Shown one piece after another: positions 33,005 to 41,293 of a stretch of 64,000 nucleotides of DNA (positions within the stretch are counted from its first letter, which is position 1; each line of letters starts with the position of its first letter). Origin of the DNA: CAG-103 sp963627135. GTDB taxonomy: Bacteria; Bacillota; Clostridia; Oscillospirales; Oscillospiraceae. Where the stretch lies: positions 1 through 64,000 of the forward strand of contig CAVFZY010000007.1 in assembly GCA_963627135.1 (NCBI GenBank), read 5' to 3'. Under the pieces are notes generated by a model. The model was not told the origin of the DNA, made no database searches, and saw only the letters and a program-made list of their open reading frames with translations. The translations under genes were made by a program, and so were the position numbers.

Positions 33005-33751
33005 TCAGTTCTGGCTGTACCAGTCGCCGCCCGGCTGCGGGCCGGGGTTCGGCTGCTGCCAGCCGTTGGGTGCCCGGTCGCCCATGCTGCGCGGCAGGCT
33101 GCGATAGAACGCGGCGTGCGACACGGTCACGTACGGCGCGAGCCAGAGATAGCCGATTCCGGCGGTCAGCGCGGCCAGCAGCGCCCAGCCGATGAAGCTC
33201 AGGTCAAGCCAGAACAGATCGCCCTTGCGCCCATCCATGAGCGCCTTGGAGCGCTCGATGGCCTCCGTGGCCTGCATACCAGGATTTTCGGCCAGGATGT
33301 ACGTCGCCATGGAGTAGCGGTAGGCGGCGATGATGCCGGGAATGACAAACAGCAGAGACCATGCGATCACCTTGAGCGTGATGAGCAGGTTGAGCACGAA
33401 GGCGTTGCCGAAGATGTCAAAGCCGGAAAATAGATCCTCGAACCGGGCCTGCTCGCCGTCGACCAGCTTCAGGCAGAAGCGGTTGTGGCCGATGGAGATG
33501 CTGCCGCCGATGACGAACTGCGCCAGCGAGATGATCCCGGAAACGGGGAGAAACACACGCAGTGCGTGGTATAGGGCCTCGGGATAGTACTGCGGCAGGT
33601 CATTCCCGTTGATCGTGAGGCCAAATGATGGGATGAAGCTGCTGCTCACCCCGCCGAGGAGGCTTGCCAGCAGCGTTACGCCGACGGCGAGCCACCAGTA
33701 ATTTTTCAGCGCGCGGCGTGCCATACTGCGGTAATCGGATGCGGAATACAT
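33005..33751 (-). CDS. DUF975 family membrane protein
   Basis: A 248-residue membrane protein with about five to six helices; it starts MYSASDYRSMARRALKNYWW, the usual DUF975 opening, and has the VIPGIIAAYRYSMATYILAENPGM segment typical of the family. The C-terminus is Pro/Gly/Asn-rich (QQPNPGPQPGGDW). Function unknown. Last gene of a run of minus-strand genes, 23 bp after the HAD gene. Confidence 0.85.
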   Translation of the reverse strand: MYSASDYRSMARRALKNYWWLAVGVTLLASLLGGVSSSFIPSFGLTINGNDLPQYYPEALYHALRVFLPVSGIISLAQFVIGGSISIGHNRFCLKLVDGEQARFEDLFSGFDIFGNAFVLNLLITLKVIAWSLLFVIPGIIAAYRYSMATYILAENPGMQATEAIERSKALMDGRKGDLFWLDLSFIGWALLAALTAGIGYLWLAPYVTVSHAAFYRSLPRSMGDRAPNGWQQPNPGPQPGGDWYSQN

Positions 33752-33774
33752 ATGTGTTCTCCTTTCTGCCGCCC

Positions 33775-34335
33775 TCACCAGGGCGTACGTTCCTGCCCGT
33801 GCACGAGGTAGGCGTGCCTGGCCAGCTCCGCGAGCGGGCTGTCGCTGCGGGAGTCGGAGTAAAACTCCGCGATTTCTACGTCGGGGTAGGCCTCGTGCAG
33901 GCGGCGGACCTTTTCCACACCGTGGCAGTTTTCCCCATCGGTCTTTCCGGTGTGCTTATCCACACGCGAGGCCAGCAGCCGCACACCAAGCTTTTGTGCC
34001 GGGATGCGCACGAGAAACTCCGGCGACGCGGAAATGATGATGTCGTCCGGGCGCTGCTGCGCGAGATACCACGGGTTCACGCGGTCAAAATTCTTCGCCC
34101 AGAACGCCTCCAGCTCCGCGTCCACATCGGGCACGCGGCGCAGAAAGCCATACATTTGCTCCTTGATGGTGGTCTTGCTCACTTTGCCGAGCCAGTAGCC
34201 CGGCAGCAGGGCAAGCGCGCGCAAAAGCTCCCAAATCACGCCGGGATGCCGCCGCAGGCACCAGCGCACGAACGCCACCGTGCTGTCCACGGGGAAGATG
34301 GTTTTGTCCCAGTCGTATACGTTGACTTTTTCCAT
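33775..34335 (-). CDS. HAD-IB family phosphatase
   Basis: A 186-residue HAD hydrolase. Motif I is VYDWDKTIFPVDS (DxDxT with the nucleophile Asp), motif II IISASPEFL, and motif IV EFYSDSRSDSPL, placing it near the phosphoserine-phosphatase-like HAD-IB group. It may dephosphorylate a small metabolite or a lipid-linked precursor; the substrate is unknown. It lies 10 bp after the ydcF-like gene. Confidence 0.85.
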   Translation of the reverse strand: MEKVNVYDWDKTIFPVDSTVAFVRWCLRRHPGVIWELLRALALLPGYWLGKVSKTTIKEQMYGFLRRVPDVDAELEAFWAKNFDRVNPWYLAQQRPDDIIISASPEFLVRIPAQKLGVRLLASRVDKHTGKTDGENCHGVEKVRRLHEAYPDVEIAEFYSDSRSDSPLAELARHAYLVHGQERTPW

Positions 34336-34345
34336 AGGGCTCCTC

Positions 34346-35077
34346 TCAGTACAGGGTGCCGGCCAGCTGCATGTACGCGGCGGCAAAGGCCTCCCGGATG
34401 AAGTAATTGATGCGCATGGACGGCAGGGTGGTCTCTGCGGCGATGCCGACGGGCTCCGCCCCCAGTGCCCGCGCCATGCGTTTGGCGCGGTAGAGGTGGT
34501 ATTCGCTCGTCACGATGCCGACGCCGTCCGCCGGGTCGTACCCCCGCGCGCGGAGGACGGCAAACGAATTTTCCAGATTCTCGCGCGTGGTGCGCGACTG
34601 ATCCTCCTGCACGATGCGCGTACTGTCAATGCCGTGCGCCGTCAGGTAGTCGGCCATGGCCCTGGCTTCCGTGATGTCCTCACCCTCGCCCTGACCGCCG
34701 GAGACGATGGCCAGCGCGTTCGGGTTCGCGTTCAGATACGTGAGTGCGGCGTCGAGCCGGTTGCACATCGACAGCGACGGTGTGCTGCCGTTGACGCCCG
34801 CGCCGAGCACGATGATCGCGCCCGGGTGGGCGTCCGTGTCCGTGCGCGCGTCGCGCACGACGGGGATCTCAAAGACCGCGAACACGATCACTCCCGCGCA
34901 CACGAGCACGCCCAGCACGATGCGCCCCGCGCGGTGCAGCCGCGCCAAGAGAAATACCAGCACGGCGGTGCCCCAGAGCGTGTAGCCCAGAAAGTCGTGC
35001 CCCGGCATCGCAAAGCGCAGCACGCAGCCCGCGATGACGAGCACGATGGCGAGGATCCAGGATGCTTTGTGTCTCAT
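34346..35077 (-). CDS. YdcF family protein (DUF218)
   Basis: A 243-residue protein with two N-terminal membrane helices (ILAIVLVIAGCVLRFAM and the pair at about 30-65) and a DUF218 domain: AIIVLGAGVNGSTPS, AIVSGGQGEGEDITEARAM, ESRTTRENL-like EDQSRTTRENLENS, and GIVTSEYHLYRAKRMA. YdcF/SanA/ElyC proteins are linked to envelope and lipid-carrier metabolism. Its ATG overlaps the stop of the ABC-F gene (ATGA). Confidence 0.87.
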   Translation of the reverse strand: MRHKASWILAIVLVIAGCVLRFAMPGHDFLGYTLWGTAVLVFLLARLHRAGRIVLGVLVCAGVIVFAVFEIPVVRDARTDTDAHPGAIIVLGAGVNGSTPSLSMCNRLDAALTYLNANPNALAIVSGGQGEGEDITEARAMADYLTAHGIDSTRIVQEDQSRTTRENLENSFAVLRARGYDPADGVGIVTSEYHLYRAKRMARALGAEPVGIAAETTLPSMRINYFIREAFAAAYMQLAGTLY

Positions 35078-36945
35078 TCGCACAGCGCCTCCCACGCCTC
35101 GTAGAGCGCCTCGAGCTGCGCATTGAGCGCCTGCTTCTGCGCGTCGAGCTCCATGAGCTTTTGATAGTCCGTTGCGTTGGCCTCGCTCTCTGCGTCGAGC
35201 GCCGCGAGCTGCTCCTCCAGCTTTTCAATCTCGCGCTCCGTGCGCTCGCGTTGGCGCGTGGTGTTTGGGGCGCGTTTCGGTTTCGACTTCGGCTCCTTTT
35301 TGCGCTCGACGGCCTTGGCCGTCTGCTGCAGGGCGGTCTGGCGCGCGCGGTATTCACGGAATGCTTCATACGTCCCGCGGTAGTCCGTGATCGTGCCGTT
35401 TTCGAGCAGCCAGATGCGGGTGGCAAATTTCTCGATGAAGTACCGGTCGTGCGACACGAACAGCAGCGCCTGCGTATAGTCGCTCAGCGCGTCCTCAATC
35501 CACTCGCGGCTGGCGATGTCGAGGTGGTTCGTCGGCTCGTCGAGGATGAGGAAGTTGATCTCCCGGCGCATGAGCATGCACAGCCGCAGCCGGGACAGCT
35601 CGCCGCCCGAGAGGGCCGACACGGGCTTGAGCACATCCTCGCCGCAAAAGCCGTAGGCGCCGAGCTGGTCGCGCGCCTCCTGCGGCGTGCACTTGCACTC
35701 GTAGAGCATCGTGTCGAGCATGGAGCGCTCCGGCACGGCGAAGTGGACGATCTGTGGCAGATAGGCCGTGCGCACGGACGGCCCGCGCTGTACCCAGCCG
35801 GTGTCCGGTGTCTCCTCGTTCATGACGAGCTTTAAAAACGTCGTCTTGCCGGCGCCGTTGTCGCCGATGAGGGCAATGCGCTCGCCGCCGGTCACGGTCA
35901 GGTCGAGGTCGTGAAAGAGCGTCCGCTCGCCGTAGCGCTTGCTCAGACCTGACATGGTCAGCACGTCGTCGCCGCGAAATTTCTGCGCGGTGAAGTGCAC
36001 ATTGAGCTTGCGCGCCTCGGTCGGCCGCTCGGTCGTTTCGAGCTTTTCTATGCGCTTTTCGATGGAAAACGCGCGCTTGTGCAGCTTGTCGTTGCCCATG
36101 AAGGCCCAGAGGTGCAGCTTTGCCGCCGCCTCCGTGAGCTGCTGGAGCTTGGCCTGATCCTTTTCGTATTTTTTGAGCTGCTCGTCAAAGCGGCGCTGCC
36201 GCTCGACGACGTAAAAGCTGTAGTTGCCGCTGTAAAACTCCGCCTGCCCGGACGTGAAGTCAATCGAGCGCTGCACGACGCGGTCAAGAAAATACCGGTC
36301 GTGGCTGATGACGAGCACCGTGCCGCGAAAATGCAGCAGATACGCCTCCAGCCACTCGGTCGCGCGCAGGTCGAGGTGGTTCGTCGGCTCGTCGAGCAGG
36401 AGAATGTCCGTGTCCTCGAGGATGAGCCGCGCGAGGTTCACGCGCGTTTTCTCCCCGCCGGAGAGACTGTCAAACGGCTGCGCGCGCATCGCGGCCGGAA
36501 TGTCCAAACCGTTGGCGACGCGGTTGCGCTCGTGCTCCATGTCGTACCCGCCGAGGCGGCGGAAGTTTTCCGACAGCCGGTCGTACTCCGAGAGCAGGGC
36601 GGGGGAGTCGTCCGTCGCCATGCGTGCGGTGAGCTCGTTCATGCGCGCCTCCATGTCGTAGAGCCGCCGGTGCGCCTCGCGCAGCACGTCCTCCGTCGTC
36701 CAGCCGTCGGGGTAGACCGGGATCTGAGAGATCAGCCCCAGCCGCCGCCCGGAGGCGATGGACACGGTGCCGGCGTCCGGCTGCAGCTCGCCCGAGAGAA
36801 TGCGGAAAAACGTCGTCTTGCCGCAGCCGTTGCGTCCGAGGATGCCCACGCGCTCGCCGGCGTTGACGTCGAATGTGATACCTTTTAATATGTCGTTGCC
36901 CTGCTCAAAGCCCTTGACGAGCCCGCGGACGGATAGATCGATCAT
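35074..36945 (-). CDS. ABC-F family ATPase
   Basis: A 623-residue soluble protein with two ABC domains: Walker A LGRNGCGKTTFFR and IGDNGAGKTTFLK, signatures SLSGGEKTRVNLA and ALSGGELSRLRLC, Walker B ILLLDEPTNHLD and FLILDEPTNHLD. The interdomain linker (about 240-310) is charged and helical, and a C-terminal coiled coil (about 545-620, ERTEREIEKLEEQLAALDAE) follows. ABC-F factors act on the ribosome in translation or antibiotic resistance; the subfamily is not resolved. No membrane domain. First of five minus-strand genes down to 33005. Confidence 0.92.
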   Translation of the reverse strand: MIDLSVRGLVKGFEQGNDILKGITFDVNAGERVGILGRNGCGKTTFFRILSGELQPDAGTVSIASGRRLGLISQIPVYPDGWTTEDVLREAHRRLYDMEARMNELTARMATDDSPALLSEYDRLSENFRRLGGYDMEHERNRVANGLDIPAAMRAQPFDSLSGGEKTRVNLARLILEDTDILLLDEPTNHLDLRATEWLEAYLLHFRGTVLVISHDRYFLDRVVQRSIDFTSGQAEFYSGNYSFYVVERQRRFDEQLKKYEKDQAKLQQLTEAAAKLHLWAFMGNDKLHKRAFSIEKRIEKLETTERPTEARKLNVHFTAQKFRGDDVLTMSGLSKRYGERTLFHDLDLTVTGGERIALIGDNGAGKTTFLKLVMNEETPDTGWVQRGPSVRTAYLPQIVHFAVPERSMLDTMLYECKCTPQEARDQLGAYGFCGEDVLKPVSALSGGELSRLRLCMLMRREINFLILDEPTNHLDIASREWIEDALSDYTQALLFVSHDRYFIEKFATRIWLLENGTITDYRGTYEAFREYRARQTALQQTAKAVERKKEPKSKPKRAPNTTRQRERTEREIEKLEEQLAALDAESEANATDYQKLMELDAQKQALNAQLEALYEAWEALCE

Positions 36946-36959
36946 GTGTGACTCCTAAA

Positions 36960-38264
36960 TTACTTGCTCACGGCCGCCTGCAGCACGGTGTTGGCCACGG
37001 CGCCCGCATTCGTCAGACCACCGCCGGCGTTTTCCACCAGCACGACGAAGGCGTACGGATGCGCATCGTCGAGCAGAAAGCCCGTGAACCAGGCGTGCGA
37101 CGTGCCGTCGCCCACCTCGGCGGTGCCGGTCTTGGCGCAGAGGTTCAGACCCGGGAAGCGGCTCGTGCCGTAGTGGGCCGAAACGTTGTAGTTCATCATG
37201 TCGCGCAGCTTGTTGGCGGTCGTGCTGCTCAGCAGGCTCGTGGTTGAGCCGCTGGGTGTGTCGAGCAGCAGCGACGGTTCCACGACACTGCCGCCGTTGG
37301 CGATGGCCGAGACGTAGCGCAGCATGGAGTACGGGCAGATGAGGTCCTCGTACTGGCCGATGCCCGACCAGGCGAGGCTCGCGCTGCCGGACGCGGCCTT
37401 CGTAAAGCTGCCGGCGAGCGTCTGGATGCCGCTCAGCGACTGCGAATCGAGGAAGCCGAACTTCTTGGCGTAGCTCTCGATGGTGTCGGCCCCGAGCTCG
37501 AGCGAGATCTGCGCGAATGCGCAGTTGCAGGAGTTGGCCAGCGCGTCCTCAAATGTCTGACTGCCGTGCACGCCTGTGCACTTGACGGTAACGCCGTTGA
37601 CATCCAGACTGCCCGCGCAGGTAAAACGGCGGCTGTCGATGTCTTTGATGTTCTCGATCGCGGCGGCGGAGGTGATGAGCTTGAAGATGGAGCCCGGCGT
37701 GAATGAGCCGTTGATGCAGCGGTTGATGTACGCGCCATCCGGCACGTCGCCGTCGCTGCTGGGGTCGCTGCTCGGGCCGGAGACCATGACCAGCACCTCA
37801 CCGGTCTTATAGTTGCTCACGAGCACGGCGCCCTTACGCCCGGCGAGCGCCTCGTAGGCGGTCACACACAGGCTCGAATCGAGCGTGAGCGCGACGGTGT
37901 GCCCGTCGGTCGCGTAAGTGCCGGTGATGGGGTTGTAGCCCGAGAGCTGCTTGGAAAATGCCTTGAGCGCGCCGGTGCCGACGTTGCCGGTGTAGTCGCC
38001 GACGGCCTGATAGCAGGCCGTGCGCACGGCGGCATCATCGGAATAGCTGCGCGAGCCGCCGTTGGCCGTCGCGAGCACGACGCCATTGCGGTCGGTGAGC
38101 GTGCCGGTGCTGAGCACACCGCTGGTGTAGACGCTGCTGTTGGCGGCGAAGGTCGCCCACTCGGCACCGTGTTCGATGTAGCGCACGATGTACACGCCGA
38201 TGCCGCCGAGCACCAGCACGGCGACGAGCAGCGCGCTCATGGCGCGGCGTTTGACTTTGTTCAT
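36960..38264 (-). CDS. Penicillin-binding transpeptidase (PbpA-like)
   Basis: A 434-residue protein with an N-terminal signal anchor (ALLVAVLVLGGIGVYIV) and a short class B type region, then a transpeptidase domain with SxxK in FTPGSIFKLITS, SxN in LANSCNCAFAQ and KTG in LCAKTGTAEVGDG. It lacks the long dimerisation domain of PBP2, resembling the PbpA proteins paired with RodA in Actinobacteria. It overlaps the FHA-FtsW gene by 4 bp (ATGA), so the polymerase and crosslinker are co-translated. Confidence 0.9.
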   Translation of the reverse strand: MNKVKRRAMSALLVAVLVLGGIGVYIVRYIEHGAEWATFAANSSVYTSGVLSTGTLTDRNGVVLATANGGSRSYSDDAAVRTACYQAVGDYTGNVGTGALKAFSKQLSGYNPITGTYATDGHTVALTLDSSLCVTAYEALAGRKGAVLVSNYKTGEVLVMVSGPSSDPSSDGDVPDGAYINRCINGSFTPGSIFKLITSAAAIENIKDIDSRRFTCAGSLDVNGVTVKCTGVHGSQTFEDALANSCNCAFAQISLELGADTIESYAKKFGFLDSQSLSGIQTLAGSFTKAASGSASLAWSGIGQYEDLICPYSMLRYVSAIANGGSVVEPSLLLDTPSGSTTSLLSSTTANKLRDMMNYNVSAHYGTSRFPGLNLCAKTGTAEVGDGTSHAWFTGFLLDDAHPYAFVVLVENAGGGLTNAGAVANTVLQAAVSK

Positions 38265-39955
38265 GCCTGCGCCTCCTTTTTATTGCGCGATGGCAGCCGC
38301 ACCACGAAGCTCGCGCCGCGCCGGGTGTCGGCGGCCTTGATGTAGGCCAGCAGCATCCAGCACGAGAGCATGCTCGACCCGCCCTTGGACACGAACGGGA
38401 ACGTCACGCCTGTAAACGGCAGGATGTCGAGCACGCCAAACACGTTGAGCGACATCTGCACGAGCATGAGTGTCACGGTGGCGCAGCCGGCGATGACGTA
38501 GTACGACGAGCGGCCCTGAGCCGCGTTCTTGACGGTGAAGATGGCGAGAGCGATGATGGCCAGCATCGCGCACAGCGCCACGATCAGGCCAAGCTCCTCG
38601 CACAGCATGCCGAACACCATGTCGGTGTTGGCGGCAAAGATGTTTTTCAGCCAGCCGCAGCCCGCGCCCTGGCCGAACAGACCGCCGGAGGCGGCCGCGC
38701 TCAGCGCGCGCGTCTGCTGATAGCCCGCGCCGGAGACGTCCTCCCACACGTGGCCCCAGGTGGCGAAGCGCTGTGCCACGTGCGGTTTGATGCTCAGCAC
38801 CAGCGTGCCCGCCATGGCGGCGGATGTTACGGCCAGCAGTACGGTCGCGATGCTGCCCGAGCGCATGAACGCGATGACGAGAAACGTCGCGAAGAAGATG
38901 AGCGCGGAGCCAAAGTCACCCATCAGGGCGAGCCCGCCTACGCAGATGGCGGAAAAGGCGATGAAGAGCAGAATGCTCTTGCTGCGGAACATGCGGTTGA
39001 GCGACGTCGCGCCGACATAGATGAACGCGACCTTAATGAGCTCTGACGGCTGCAGGGAGAAGCCTGCGATCGTCAGCCAGTTTTTCGCGCCGAACACCTC
39101 GCGCGCGGCAAACAGGTTCAGCGCCAGCAGCGCCAGCGAGATGATGGCCGCTGGCCAGCGCAGCGCCTTGACATGGCTCAGATCGCGCAGCCACCAGCCG
39201 AGCAGGAAAAACAGTGCGATGCCTACGATGATGAGGATGATCTCCTTGGTCAGATCGTCCGGCGTGCTCGTCGCGCAGATCTCGAGCCCGAGCGTGCAGA
39301 GGAAAAACGCGATCGTCTCGACCTCGAAGCCCGAGCGGTCCATCGTGCGCATGAGCACGTAGCAGAACCACTGTGTGAGCGCGAGCGCGGCAAACGACAT
39401 CAGAATGCCCAGCAGATGCGTGCTGTCGGCCGAGGACACGAACTCCAGCGCCAGCAGCAGCTGAAACACCGTCAGGAAAAACAGTGTGCCGCCGGCGGAG
39501 ACTTTTCGGCCCGCAATCGTGCGGCGCTGCTCCTGCACGGCGCGGCGCTCCTCGCTCATGTCGGCGAACTTGAGCATGTGCGTCGAGCAGCGGAGAATAT
39601 CGCCGCTGAATACCTGCGTCGGTTCCGTGATCAGTTCGCCATTGAGGTACACGCCGCCGCTGCGGCTCAGGTCGCTGACGGTCCACTCGCCGGCATCGTT
39701 GCGCATGAGCACGGCGTGGACGTTGGCCACGTCGGCATAGGGCAGCGTGATGTCCGCGCTGCGGGCGCGGCCGATCAGGCACTCCCAGTGCAGCAGGGGA
39801 TAGACCTTGCCGTCCGGCGTGACGAGATGGCCCCAGGTCTCCGGCTCGGCGCGGCCGTAGAACATGGATGCGATGCAGCGGATGAGCACGATGAGCGCGA
39901 TGACCGGCAGAATGAAGTGCGCGGCCTGCGCGGCATAGGCAGTTACGGCAGACAC
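38261..39955 (-). CDS. FHA-domain FtsW/RodA/SpoVE family glycosyltransferase
   Basis: A 564-residue fusion. After one N-terminal helix (residues about 13-32) comes an FHA domain (about 45-125: LIGRARSADITLPYADVANVHAVL, then SGGVYLNGELI), which binds phosphothreonine. Next is a SEDS domain of ten or so helices with SLQPSELIKVAFIYVGA and GVTFPFVSKGGSSML. SEDS proteins polymerise peptidoglycan with a partner PBP, here the next gene. The start is GTG at 39955, preceded by GGAAAGGAGG. The FHA domain suggests control by a Ser/Thr kinase. Confidence 0.9.
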   Translation of the reverse strand: MSAVTAYAAQAAHFILPVIALIVLIRCIASMFYGRAEPETWGHLVTPDGKVYPLLHWECLIGRARSADITLPYADVANVHAVLMRNDAGEWTVSDLSRSGGVYLNGELITEPTQVFSGDILRCSTHMLKFADMSEERRAVQEQRRTIAGRKVSAGGTLFFLTVFQLLLALEFVSSADSTHLLGILMSFAALALTQWFCYVLMRTMDRSGFEVETIAFFLCTLGLEICATSTPDDLTKEIILIIVGIALFFLLGWWLRDLSHVKALRWPAAIISLALLALNLFAAREVFGAKNWLTIAGFSLQPSELIKVAFIYVGATSLNRMFRSKSILLFIAFSAICVGGLALMGDFGSALIFFATFLVIAFMRSGSIATVLLAVTSAAMAGTLVLSIKPHVAQRFATWGHVWEDVSGAGYQQTRALSAAASGGLFGQGAGCGWLKNIFAANTDMVFGMLCEELGLIVALCAMLAIIALAIFTVKNAAQGRSSYYVIAGCATVTLMLVQMSLNVFGVLDILPFTGVTFPFVSKGGSSMLSCWMLLAYIKAADTRRGASFVVRLPSRNKKEAQA

Positions 39956-40028
39956 GGTGTCCGCCTCCTTTCCGAAGCTCCCGCGCGGGGAGCGGTACAT
40001 TTTATAATAAAGCGATAAAAATCAAACC

Positions 40029-40057
40029 ATTATACCACGGCAAAAATCCATTGACAA
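40029..40057 (-). promoter_or_regulatory. Promoter of the FHA-FtsW/PBP operon
   Basis: Minus-strand TTGTCA (40057-40052), 17 bp, TATAAT (40034-40029). Its -35 box overlaps the -35 box of the divergent promoter at 40051. Confidence 0.7.
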
Positions 40058-40079
40058 CCACTGCCGGGCATCCTAAAAT
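40051..40079 (+). promoter_or_regulatory. Promoter of the NusG-II/Gx gene pair
   Basis: TTGACA (40051-40056), 17 bp, TAAAAT (40074-40079). The start codon at 40086 leaves almost no leader. Confidence 0.65.
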
Positions 40080-40085
40080 GAACCT

Positions 40086-40439
40086 ATGATGAAACAGACG
40101 AAATTTTGGGTTCTTTTGTTCGCCGCGCTCGCGATTTTGGGCGGCGGCGTGTTTTTGTTGCTGCGCGGCCATGGGCAGACGGGGCAGACGGCCGTCATCC
40201 GGGTCGACGGCGAGGTCTACCGGCGCATCGACCTGCGCGCCGTGACCATACCATATGATATCGAAGTGCAGACCGACCGGGGCACGAACACCGTGCACGT
40301 CGAACCCGACGGTGTGTCCGTCACCTATGCCGACTGCCCGGACCATCTGTGCGTCCAGCAGGGAAAGATCACCACGTCCGCCATCCCGATCGCCTGCGTG
40401 CCGCACCACCTGACGGTGCAGATCGAGGGGACACCATGA
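40086..40439 (+). CDS. NusG domain II-containing membrane-anchored protein
   Basis: A 117-residue protein with one N-terminal helix (FWVLLFAALAILGGGVFLLL) and a small beta domain of the NusG domain II type (IRVDGEVYRRIDL, then YADCPDHLCVQQGKI and ACVPHHLTVQI). The two Cys near CPDHLC and the ACVPHH segment are family features. Partner of the downstream Gx transporter, with a 4-bp overlap (ATGA). In other Firmicutes such pairs accompany flavin-based electron transfer or quinone genes. Function not established. An ATG at 40089 is an alternative start. Confidence 0.85.
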   Translation: MMKQTKFWVLLFAALAILGGGVFLLLRGHGQTGQTAVIRVDGEVYRRIDLRAVTIPYDIEVQTDRGTNTVHVEPDGVSVTYADCPDHLCVQQGKITTSAIPIACVPHHLTVQIEGTP

Positions 40440-40948
40440 AGGGGACGAAGCGTCTGGCCGTTCTGGCCATGTTTACCGCCATCGCGCTGACGATCTTCGT
40501 CGCCGAGGCGCAGATCCCGCCCGTTGTGCCGATCCCGGGCGTGAAGCTCGGCCTCGCCAACATCGTCACGCTCATTGCCATGGCCCTGCTCGGCCGGCGG
40601 CAGGCGGGGGAGATCCTGCTCGTGCGCATCGTGCTCGGCAGCGTCTTTACCGGCGGTGTGTCGGCGATGCTCTTCAGCATTGCGGGCGGCGTGTTCGCCT
40701 ATCTCGTCATGTGCCTGACCATCCGCCGCTTTCCGAAGCGGCTGCTGTGGGTTGTGAGCGTGCTGGCAGCCTTCGGGCACAACGCCGGGCAGCTGCTGGT
40801 CGCCGTCTGGGTCACGGGCACACCGTCCATTCTGGTGTATGCGCCCGCGCTCATCGCGGCGAGCGTCATTACCGGGGCGTTCACCGGCGTGGCCGCCATG
40901 TATCTCGTGCGTGCGCTGCGCAAAACCGGGCATTTCCCGCAGGCATGA
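40436..40948 (+). CDS. Gx transporter family protein
   Basis: A 170-residue membrane protein with about five helices: LAVLAMFTAIALTIFVAEAQ, PGVKLGLANIVTLIAMALLG, VFTGGVSAMLFSIAGGVFAY. It belongs to the Gx family (often mis-called heptaprenyl diphosphate synthase component I) and resembles ECF S components. It is coupled to the NusG-II gene. The pair resembles EetA/EetB of extracellular electron transfer loci, as I recall them, but no ndh2, dmk or ApbE gene is in this window. Confidence 0.85.
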   Translation: MKGTKRLAVLAMFTAIALTIFVAEAQIPPVVPIPGVKLGLANIVTLIAMALLGRRQAGEILLVRIVLGSVFTGGVSAMLFSIAGGVFAYLVMCLTIRRFPKRLLWVVSVLAAFGHNAGQLLVAVWVTGTPSILVYAPALIAASVITGAFTGVAAMYLVRALRKTGHFPQA

Positions 40949-41012
40949 GCCGGCTCTGTCATTCTTTCGTAACATTTTAACACCTTGCGTTTTTAAAATA
41001 TTCGGTAAGTGG

Positions 41013-41043
41013 AAAGCCGCAGTTTTTGGAAAACTGCGGCTTT
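41013..41043 (+). terminator. Terminator after the Gx gene
   Basis: AAAGCCGCAGTTTT and AAAACTGCGGCTTT form a perfect 14-bp stem around TGG. Confidence 0.85.
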
Positions 41044-41140
41044 GCTGTGCAAATGCGACAAAATACGCAGAAAAAATATAGTAATATACATCAAAAACGC
41101 ACGTGAAAAAATTTCAGAAATGTTAAATCTATTTTAAGTA

Positions 41141-41169
41141 TTGACTTCCGGAAGGGGGCGCGCTATAAT
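41141..41169 (+). promoter_or_regulatory. Promoter of the O-antigen-ligase-like gene
   Basis: TTGACT (41141-41146), 17 bp, TATAAT (41164-41169), with an AT-rich upstream region that may act as an UP element. Confidence 0.8.
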
Positions 41170-41271
41170 GCATCCGCAATTGAAAGATGGGAAGATTTAG
41201 GCTGGTTTCAGCCGGTTACACGATTCTTTTTTCCCGCGCCGGGGCAGCCCGGCGGAGCTTTCCGAACGATT

Positions 41272-41293
41272 TTTGATGCTTATTTGATGCTTA
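41272..41293. repeat. 11-bp tandem duplication at a start codon
   Basis: TTTGATGCTTA occurs twice in direct contact (41272-41282 and 41283-41293). Each copy contains an ATG, and the 11-bp unit puts them in different frames. Confidence 0.85.

Larger units (their letters stand above)
40949..41286 (+). other. Intergenic region: terminator, AT-rich upstream element, promoter, structured leader
   Basis: No gene is visible. It holds the terminator of the upstream pair (41013-41043), an AT-rich stretch (about 41080-41140), a strong promoter (41141-41169), a 110-nt leader with hairpins GGCTG-gttt-CAGCC (41200-41213) and CGCCGGG-gcag-CCCGGCG (41237-41254), and an 11-bp tandem duplication at the start codon. 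Confidence 0.7.

Noticed and set aside
40436..40948. Heptaprenyl diphosphate synthase component I
   Set aside because: This is a common database label for Gx-family membrane proteins; the sequence is a small multi-helix membrane protein without prenyl synthase DDxxD motifs.
41175..41286. Possible known riboswitch in the leader of the O-antigen-ligase-like gene
   Set aside because: Two simple hairpins are present, but I could not match the sequence to a c-di-GMP or other class.
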